In this document: in pieces, positions 35,634 through 41,340 of the stretch
How positions within the stretch are numbered: position 1 is the first letter of the stretch
Layout of the letters: each line of letters starts with the position of its first letter
Assembly (NCBI GenBank): GCA_021824575.1
Contig: JAKAKJ010000055.1
Span: 1 to 41,340 of the forward strand
Source of the DNA: Chloroflexota bacterium
GTDB taxonomy: Bacteria > Chloroflexota > Anaerolineae > Anaerolineales > Villigracilaceae
DNA length: 41,340 nt
Reading direction: 5' to 3'
Program-made: the position numbers and the translations under genes
The notes under the pieces: model-generated
What the model saw: the letters and a program-made list of their open reading frames with translations, nothing else
The model's database searches: none
What the model was told of the DNA's origin: nothing

Positions 35634-36737
35634 TCAATCAATCACGGTCCTGCCATTCTTATAGAATAGATCCCCATCCACTTTGACTTCCGAGTCGGAC
35701 ATATCACACAGCATATCCCAGTGCAAACCGGACTCATTTTTGCCACCTGCTTCGGGGAAACCGAGTCCGACGGCCAGATGGATGGTCCCGCCGATCTTCT
35801 CGTCGAAGAGCATGTTTTTGGTGAAACGTGTGATGCCGTAGTTGGTGCCAATGCCCCATTCGCCAAGATAACGCGCGCCCGCATCGCTATCGAGCTGCGC
35901 GGTCAATAATTCCTGATTCTTCGCGGCTTTCTCTTTGACGATTTTTCCATTCTCGAACCACAACTCGATATCTTCTATCTCCTGCCCGTCGAAGATGGCG
36001 GGATACTTGAAACGCGCCCAGCCGTTGACCGAGTCCTCGACCGGGCTGGTGAAGATCTCACCATCCGGAAAGTTTTGATCGCCCGCGCACGGGATGAAAG
36101 TACGGCCTTCGATGGATAATGTCAAATCCACATCCGCGCCTTTGATCGCGGCTTGTTTTCGACCTTTGAGCCAGTCTGCCAGCTTCTTTTGTTTCCCGGC
36201 TTCGCCTTTCCAATATGCAACCGGATCATCCTCGTTGAGCATGCCTGCGCCGAAGACAAACTCACGGTAATCGCTCAGACTCATGTTGGCTTCCTGTGCC
36301 AGCGCTTCTGTGGGATACACCGTCAGGCACCAGCGCATGTCGCCTTTTGCGATTCGGTCAGCAAAGATCTTGAAAAGCTTCCCGGCGGCTTTGCGGTGGC
36401 GGGCGATTCGCTTTGGATCCACTCCCGAGAATTCGCGCGTGTTGGAATCGGCCTCGATGACCATGCGTGCATCGAAGGTCTCGTATATCAATTGGTGCGC
36501 AGGTGAGATGAAGTCCAATTGTTCATCGGACGCATTCTTGAGAAAAACTTCGTCCTTGCCTGGGATGTTGTTGAGCGTGAAGACATGCGCGCCGGCTTTT
36601 ATGGCTTCTTCCACAAAAGCCAGTGAGAGTTCATCTGCCAGTGGTGTGGTCTGGAGCAGAACCTGCTGACCAGGTTTCAATTGCAGCGAATAGTGAACCA
36701 TGACTTTTGCCAGTTTTAGGATGCGCGGGTCAGACAT
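35634..36737 (-). CDS. M29-family aminopeptidase (AmpS/PepS type)
   Basis: This 367-residue enzyme has the M29 N-terminal domain (VHYSLQLKPGQQVLLQTTP) and the catalytic domain containing the expected metal-ligand segments: NFPDGEIFTSPVEDSVNG (Glu ligands, about 245-262), GTNYGITRFTKNMLFDEKIGGTIHLAVG (Glu and His, about 300-327) and SGLHWDMLCDM (His and Asp, about 340-350). M29 enzymes are cytoplasmic two-metal exopeptidases that remove N-terminal residues; length is usual. AAAGGA lies before the ATG. It is bounded by a strong terminator and a 126-base upstream gap, so it is probably monocistronic. Confidence 0.92.
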   Translation of the reverse strand: MSDPRILKLAKVMVHYSLQLKPGQQVLLQTTPLADELSLAFVEEAIKAGAHVFTLNNIPGKDEVFLKNASDEQLDFISPAHQLIYETFDARMVIEADSNTREFSGVDPKRIARHRKAAGKLFKIFADRIAKGDMRWCLTVYPTEALAQEANMSLSDYREFVFGAGMLNEDDPVAYWKGEAGKQKKLADWLKGRKQAAIKGADVDLTLSIEGRTFIPCAGDQNFPDGEIFTSPVEDSVNGWARFKYPAIFDGQEIEDIELWFENGKIVKEKAAKNQELLTAQLDSDAGARYLGEWGIGTNYGITRFTKNMLFDEKIGGTIHLAVGLGFPEAGGKNESGLHWDMLCDMSDSEVKVDGDLFYKNGRTVID

Positions 36738-36863
36738 GTGAGAATCCTTTGAGTGAATTTGTCGTCTGTGGAATTATAGTTGATGGCCTGAAGCAAGCGC
36801 TTCGTGGAGCGGATACGTCCAGTTCCGGGCCGCTCATTTGTATTCCGCCAGCGAATTATACTT

Positions 36864-39779
36864 TTATCCGCTGCTGATGTCGCGGCCGGACGGCCACGGA
36901 ACATAAGCCGTCAAATGTGTACCTTTTCCCGGTTCTGATCTGATTTCGAGCCGGCCTCCGAGCAGATCAAGCCGTTCCTGCATGCCTATGATGCCAATGC
37001 CCTTTGTATCCGAACCTTGCACAAATCCTTTTCCATCGTCCTCCACGCGCAGGATGATGGAGTTGTCATTGTAATCCAGCATAACCCTGCTTTCATTTGC
37101 CTGGGCATGTTTAAGGACGTTGGTAAGCGCCTCTTGTGCGAGACGATATAAGCTGATGCTGATTTCCTCCGAGGTTGCCGGCAGCTCCCTGCCCTTGTAG
37201 CGCACTGGCAGCCCGGTCGTCTCTGAGAATTCCTGACAGAAATCCTCCAGGCCGGAATTGAGTCCCACAAAATCCAGTGTGGGAGGGCGCAGGGTATGCG
37301 CCAGGTGCCGGATGCGCTCGGTCATTTGGTCAGCCAGCATGATCATTTCCATCAGCCGTTCCCGGTGCGAAAATAGTTCGCTTGGCAGATCGGACATAAA
37401 GGCGGTCAGGCTGTATTTCAGTCCGATCAGCGCCTGGCCCGCTTCATCGTGCAGTTGACGGGAGACGCGCTGCCTCTCCTTCTCCTGGGCCATCACAACT
37501 TCATGGGTCAATTTTCGCAATTGAGTATTGCTTGCGACCAGTTCGGCTGTGCGTTCAGTCACGCGATGCTCCAATAAATCTTTTGTTTCCTCCAGAGATT
37601 GCTCAAGGAGTTTTCCCGCGCTAATATCACGCGAGACCCCCATCACGGAAACCACTTTGTCTTGTTCATCTTTTATCGGAACCAGCCACGTGCCCAGCCA
37701 TAAGTTGTGGTCCGGGAACCCCGTTTTCGTTTCCGCGTAGACCGGGTTCCCCGTTTCAAAGACCCTGTCAAGGCTGCGGGATTGTTGACCGTCCTCATCA
37801 AGTCCGAAGAGTCGCGAGTGAGAGGCTCCCACCAATTCGTCTGGCCGGGAGTTGAACTGGCTGGCTGCGAAAGTATTTGCATATTGAATCTTATCGTCGC
37901 GGTCGAGGATGAAGATCATATCATGCGCGGCCTCGGCCAGGGTCCGATAACGAGCCTCGCTTCGATGCAGGGCCTCCTCTGCCAACTTCCGTTCCGTGTT
38001 ATCTATAACGACTGCCTGGAACGTGCGCTTCAAGCCGTATTCAACTTCCTTGGCGTTAAACTCCAGCCAGCGCGTTTGCCCGTCATTCCGCACAAACCTG
38101 GCCTCGTAACGAAGTGACGCGGATTTTCCCTGGTAAAGAGCGTCTATGAGCTTCCTGAGATGCTGCTGTTCTTCGGCGGGGATGTGCTGGCGAATCAGCC
38201 CTTGCGGATATGAATATATTTCGCCGATGGTCAGGCCGACCATGTCTGAAAACGCCTGATTGCACAGCAGGATTTTTTCTTCCTGGAATAGGATCAATCC
38301 CAGTGTTGTTTGCTCGACCAGCGCGCGATAGGTTTCCTCCGCCAGTTTTCTTTCTGTAATGTCCACCCACGAGCCGACCAGTTCCAACGGATTGCCATCT
38401 GCGTCCTGCACGAACTTTCTTTCATCGCGGATCCAGCGATAATTGCCGTCCCGGTGCAGGAAGCGGTATTCGCAAACCGCCCTTCCTTTGCTGACAACTT
38501 GCTCAATCTCGCGCAGCACGTGCAGTGCGTCCTCGGGATGGATATGATCTTTCCAGAATCTCGGATCCTCGCAAAACTGTTCCGGTCTGTAACCCAGGAG
38601 ACCCAAGATATTCCCGGTTATTGTGGTGACATCATAATTTCCCGCGAGCTTGGTGCTGTAAATTACCGCGGGACTGCGTTCCACCAATTCCTCCAGTCGT
38701 TCGCTTGCGCTTCGAAGTTCCGTGGTCCTCAAGGCCACGCTTTCCTCTAATTGATCTTTTGCCCGAAGCAGGGATAGCTCTGCCTGCTTTCGCAATGTGA
38801 TGTCTTTGCCGATGCTGATGACTGCCTGGGGATTTCCTTCTGAATCGAGAATCAGAGACGCGCTGAACGCCGCAAAAAAGGGAGTGCCATCCTGCTTGAG
38901 CGCCGTACACTCGATATCTCGAATCGAACCGGTTTCCAGGACTGTCGAAAAAGCTGCCTCCATGAGCGGATGGTCGCTCAGGTCAATGAACGACAGGAAA
39001 TCCTTGCCCACCATTTCGTTTGCCGATTCGTATTCCAACAGGTTCGATCCTGATTGATTTGTTGAGATAATTTTCTTATCCAGGCCAATCAGCACGACCA
39101 GATCCGAAGACAACTCCACCAAATTGCGGTAGCGTTCCTCGCTCTCTTTTAATTTGTTGAAGGAGCGGGCGAGTTCGTTCGTCAGCCGCGTGGAATTTTC
39201 GAGGTTTGCCTCCATGCCGCGCAGCAGCATGGTGAGAGTCAGCATCAGGAGGATACCCATGATCAGGAAGATCACGCCGCCGATTCCCCAGACCAGGATA
39301 TTCGTCTGCCGCAGTCCCAACAGCGGTTCGAATCTCCCGGTTATGATGAAGAAGCTCATGACGAGGATCGTAAGAGCGCTCACCAGAAAAGCGATCACCC
39401 CGCCCCGCCAATCCACGAGCAAGGTGGTCATCGCAACCAGACTCAGGAAGAACAGGCCTGCGTCAACGTTCAGTCCGTTCAGGAAAAGATTGACGAGTCC
39501 CAGCGCGTAAAAGATGAACAACCAGCCGCTGGTGCGAATCAAATAGGGTATACGGCGGTAGAATGTGATGACAAGCAGCCAGATATATAGTACGGTATAG
39601 ATGATGGGGAATTCTGCCAGCGTTTTCGAAAACACCGGTATCAATCCCAACCCGTAAAGGAGCGCTCCGATGACGCAGGTGCTGATCATCAGCCTGTTCA
39701 GGAGACTCTTACGCAGCAACTGCGTTTGCACGTTTCCCTCAGGCATGCCGAATATTGATCTGAATGATAGGAACCTCAT
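36864..39779 (-). CDS. Large membrane sensor histidine kinase with four PAS domains (NarL-partner type)
   Basis: This 971-residue protein has six membrane helices (about 30-190) with little outside sequence, then PAS domains at about 214-332, 360-478, 485-598 and 607-725. A coiled-coil linker follows, then a HisKA_3 dimerisation domain with His777 in RQRVSRQLHDEAGQALIGLK and a catalytic domain (QEALTNVLKHA, DDGKGF, GIGIIGMQERL). The HisKA_3 type partners with NarL/FixJ-type regulators. None is encoded in the window, so it is an orphan here. The PAS domains suggest sensing of redox, ligand or light, but no heme or flavin ligand is certain. The ATG at 39779 has GGAAG upstream. Confidence 0.92.
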   Translation of the reverse strand: MRFLSFRSIFGMPEGNVQTQLLRKSLLNRLMISTCVIGALLYGLGLIPVFSKTLAEFPIIYTVLYIWLLVITFYRRIPYLIRTSGWLFIFYALGLVNLFLNGLNVDAGLFFLSLVAMTTLLVDWRGGVIAFLVSALTILVMSFFIITGRFEPLLGLRQTNILVWGIGGVIFLIMGILLMLTLTMLLRGMEANLENSTRLTNELARSFNKLKESEERYRNLVELSSDLVVLIGLDKKIISTNQSGSNLLEYESANEMVGKDFLSFIDLSDHPLMEAAFSTVLETGSIRDIECTALKQDGTPFFAAFSASLILDSEGNPQAVISIGKDITLRKQAELSLLRAKDQLEESVALRTTELRSASERLEELVERSPAVIYSTKLAGNYDVTTITGNILGLLGYRPEQFCEDPRFWKDHIHPEDALHVLREIEQVVSKGRAVCEYRFLHRDGNYRWIRDERKFVQDADGNPLELVGSWVDITERKLAEETYRALVEQTTLGLILFQEEKILLCNQAFSDMVGLTIGEIYSYPQGLIRQHIPAEEQQHLRKLIDALYQGKSASLRYEARFVRNDGQTRWLEFNAKEVEYGLKRTFQAVVIDNTERKLAEEALHRSEARYRTLAEAAHDMIFILDRDDKIQYANTFAASQFNSRPDELVGASHSRLFGLDEDGQQSRSLDRVFETGNPVYAETKTGFPDHNLWLGTWLVPIKDEQDKVVSVMGVSRDISAGKLLEQSLEETKDLLEHRVTERTAELVASNTQLRKLTHEVVMAQEKERQRVSRQLHDEAGQALIGLKYSLTAFMSDLPSELFSHRERLMEMIMLADQMTERIRHLAHTLRPPTLDFVGLNSGLEDFCQEFSETTGLPVRYKGRELPATSEEISISLYRLAQEALTNVLKHAQANESRVMLDYNDNSIILRVEDDGKGFVQGSDTKGIGIIGMQERLDLLGGRLEIRSEPGKGTHLTAYVPWPSGRDISSG

Positions 39780-39842
39780 GGGTCACTTCCTGAGAGTGTT
39801 TCTTAAATCTTTTCGGCTTTCCAACGGCAATATCACAAATTC

Positions 39843-39922
39843 TTTTGGACACGGATTTCACGGACAAGCACGGATTTTGTAGAAGATTCATCCGTGTGAA
39901 ACTGTGGCTTCCGTGTACAAAA
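39843..39922. repeat. Cluster of CACGGA repeats with nested dyads
   Basis: CACGGA occurs directly at 39850, 39859 and 39869 and inverted (TCCGTG) at 39891 and 39910. The outer arms TTTTGGACACGGA / TCCGTGTACAAAA pair with one mismatch. It lies in the 282-base gap between the kinase start and the YjbQ-family stop. It may be a dispersed repeat relic or an operator array for the kinase gene; the rest of 39780-40061 shows nothing else. Confidence 0.5.
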
Positions 39923-40061
39923 GTCTTTAAAGGGCAGTCTCCGAGACAGCCTTCTGCTTTATTGTCATCAAGCAGGACCCATTCATAAAATTCATTGGAC
40001 TCTTGCGCAAATCAATCATTGCTTTGCAAGCCGGGAAGCTTACCAAAAGATTCGACAGTTC

Positions 40062-40487
40062 TTATTCGCCAATGATTTTCACCAGCACACGTTTCCTTCT
40101 TCGGCCATCGAACTCACCATAAAAGATCTGTTCCCATGGACCAAAGTCGAGCTGGCCGTTTGTTACCGCGACAACAACATCGCGTCCCATCACCTGACGT
40201 TTGAGATGCGCGTCGGCATTATCCTCGCCGGTGTCGTTGTGGCGGTATTGACTCACCGGTTCATGCGGCGCCAACCCTTCCAGCCATTTTTCGTAATCCT
40301 GGTGCAAACCATGTTCATCGTCGTTGATAAAAACCGAAGCGGTGATATGCATCGCGTTCACCAAAACGAGCCCTTCGCGGATTCCGCTTTCGCGCAAGGC
40401 TTCCTGCACTTGCGGCGTGATGTTCACGAACCCGCGGCGGGATGGAATGTTGAACCAGAGTTCCTTGCGATAGGATTTCATAGTCAT
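40062..40487 (-). CDS. YjbQ/UPF0047-family protein
   Basis: This protein of 141 residues is full length for the family, which has a compact beta fold: [57 protein letters not shown], then [22 protein letters not shown] with the His residues of the probable active site, and [21 protein letters not shown]-like ending. Members have weak thiamine-phosphate-synthase activity, but their true role is unclear. The start at 40487 (or Met at 40481) is preferred; an upstream extension to 40685 is not protein-like. Nothing clear is seen in the 259-base gap upstream apart from the hairpin GTGCT-AA-AGCAC near 40672. Confidence 0.88.
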   Translation of the reverse strand: MTMKSYRKELWFNIPSRRGFVNITPQVQEALRESGIREGLVLVNAMHITASVFINDDEHGLHQDYEKWLEGLAPHEPVSQYRHNDTGEDNADAHLKRQVMGRDVVVAVTNGQLDFGPWEQIFYGEFDGRRRKRVLVKIIGE

Positions 40488-40746
40488 GATTTGATCCGGC
40501 TTCTTCTTAACTTCAGAGATTTTACCTGACTCTTGTGCGTTGTCGCAACAGAACCTTACGTGGAATGCCTTCCTCGCGAAGCACCCCGCAGCGAAGCGGA
40601 GTGGGCATGGCGTGTAGCGCGCCGAGTAAGTGATCTCGCCTTGTGCATCCACTAACTGGCGCGGCGTGTTGGTGCTAAAGCACAAAGAATCAACTTAAAT
40701 TCTTACCTTGGTAAATCCCCATAAGATGAATCCTTGTGTCAACTAA

Positions 40747-41340
40747 TTATGGCCCTGCTGCCCATACTGCCGGTCCAACGTCATCAAGATTCACTAATTG
40801 AATCAAATCAGTGCCATCTGGCTTTACCACATAAATTCTCCACTTGCCGTCAGGGTTAGCCGTAAACAAAATATATTTACCATCGGGCGACCAGGTTGCA
40901 GCGCCAGCTTCAGCAGGCGGTTTTATGCCCTGTATTTTGAGACAAAACCTACTACTATAGTCGTCAGATTTCATAACAACAATTGCTGTACAATCGGTAC
41001 AACAACCTGTGCGATATATGTCACCTGCAACAACAGTCTTGTTGTCTGGGGACCACTGGGGGACAATGCGTTCCGGAAAATTCGGAAGTTGCTCCTGAAC
41101 TATGCCTTCTGAATTTATGATGAATGTCACCGTAAGGTCTCGGGTAGCAGGGATTGAAACGGAGATGGAGCCATCCTTGCGGTAAGAATATGCTGAAACA
41201 TCGTCGACGAGTTTTCGCACTCCAGTTCCGTCAAAATTCATAATATACAATTCTTGCGGATTCCATCCAAATTTATTCAGAATATTTGTATTATCATGCG
41301 CGAAGATAATATTTGTTCCATCTGGAGACCAGGAGGGATC
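40747..41340 (-). CDS. TolB/WD40-like beta-propeller protein (N-terminus cut by window edge)
   Basis: The leftward frame is open from the right edge to a stop at 40747 and encodes at least 197 residues. It contains three WSPDG-type blade motifs (DPSWSPDGTNIIFA, VPQWSPDNKTVVAG, AATWSPDGKYILFTA), the signature of PD40/TolB-type beta-propellers, and sections such as RIYVVKPDGTDLIQLV. The apparent TTG start at 41250 is internal because homologous blades continue before it. Such proteins are usually exported and bind proteins or carbohydrates. Function cannot be given from this part. Confidence 0.85.
   Translation of the reverse strand, partial: DPSWSPDGTNIIFAHDNTNILNKFGWNPQELYIMNFDGTGVRKLVDDVSAYSYRKDGSISVSIPATRDLTVTFIINSEGIVQEQLPNFPERIVPQWSPDNKTVVAGDIYRTGCCTDCTAIVVMKSDDYSSRFCLKIQGIKPPAEAGAATWSPDGKYILFTANPDGKWRIYVVKPDGTDLIQLVNLDDVGPAVWAAGP

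Noticed and set aside
40488-40685. 66-residue N-terminal extension of the YjbQ-family protein
   Set aside because: Family members start near MKSYRKEL; the extension is Cys/Arg-rich and not protein-like.

Overview
The window reads as chromosomal DNA from a member of the Chloroflexota, most likely class Anaerolineae. This is inferred from an alternative complex III (ACIII) operon, the many secreted lipoproteins with long Thr/Pro/Ala-rich linkers, a MacAB-type exporter paired with a Gly-rich lipoprotein, and the F1 gene order. No phage, plasmid, insertion-sequence or CRISPR features were seen. Two tRNA genes (Ser-GGA, Arg-CCG) are present.

Layout: 1-134 is the 5' end of a leftward exported protein. 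304-8443 is a rightward respiratory operon: pentaheme ActA, ActB split into two genes, NrfD-like ActC, ActD, a diheme ActE-like cytochrome and a triheme cytochrome. A 10-bp stem-loop separates it from a leftward six-gene block (14839 down to 8524): membrane fusion protein, ABC ATPase, MacB-type permease, Gly-rich lipoprotein, OmpR-type regulator and sensor kinase. tRNA-Ser and an ATP-grasp ligase follow. 16804-22265 is the rightward F1 part of ATP synthase (atpA-G-D-C) ending in an MreB-like gene that has lost key catalytic residues. It converges on rex, the NADH-sensing repressor.

23056-33133 is almost all leftward: two lipoproteins, tRNA-Arg, a membrane protein with a PrsW-type protease, a FecR-domain lipoprotein with a CHASE2 adenylate cyclase, and a radical-SAM pair whose larger member carries an in-frame palindromic insertion. 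The remainder holds a rightward lipoprotein, a bactofilin-like membrane protein, an M29 aminopeptidase, a 971-residue PAS-rich histidine kinase, a YjbQ-family enzyme and the 3' part of a TolB/WD40-like protein cut by the right edge.

How it may fit together: ACIII takes electrons from menaquinol and passes them to periplasmic-side c-type hemes, and F1 uses the resulting ion gradient. Sequences resembling the Rex operator lie in front of actA, in front of rex itself and immediately downstream of a good promoter for atpA. This suggests, but does not prove, that one NADH-sensing switch controls the respiratory and ATP-synthase operons. The most unusual items are the tandem expansion of one cytochrome c domain (four copies over two genes), the split ActB with no ActF in the operon, the degenerate MreB paralogue attached to the F1 genes, and the repeat-derived coding sequence in the radical-SAM gene.
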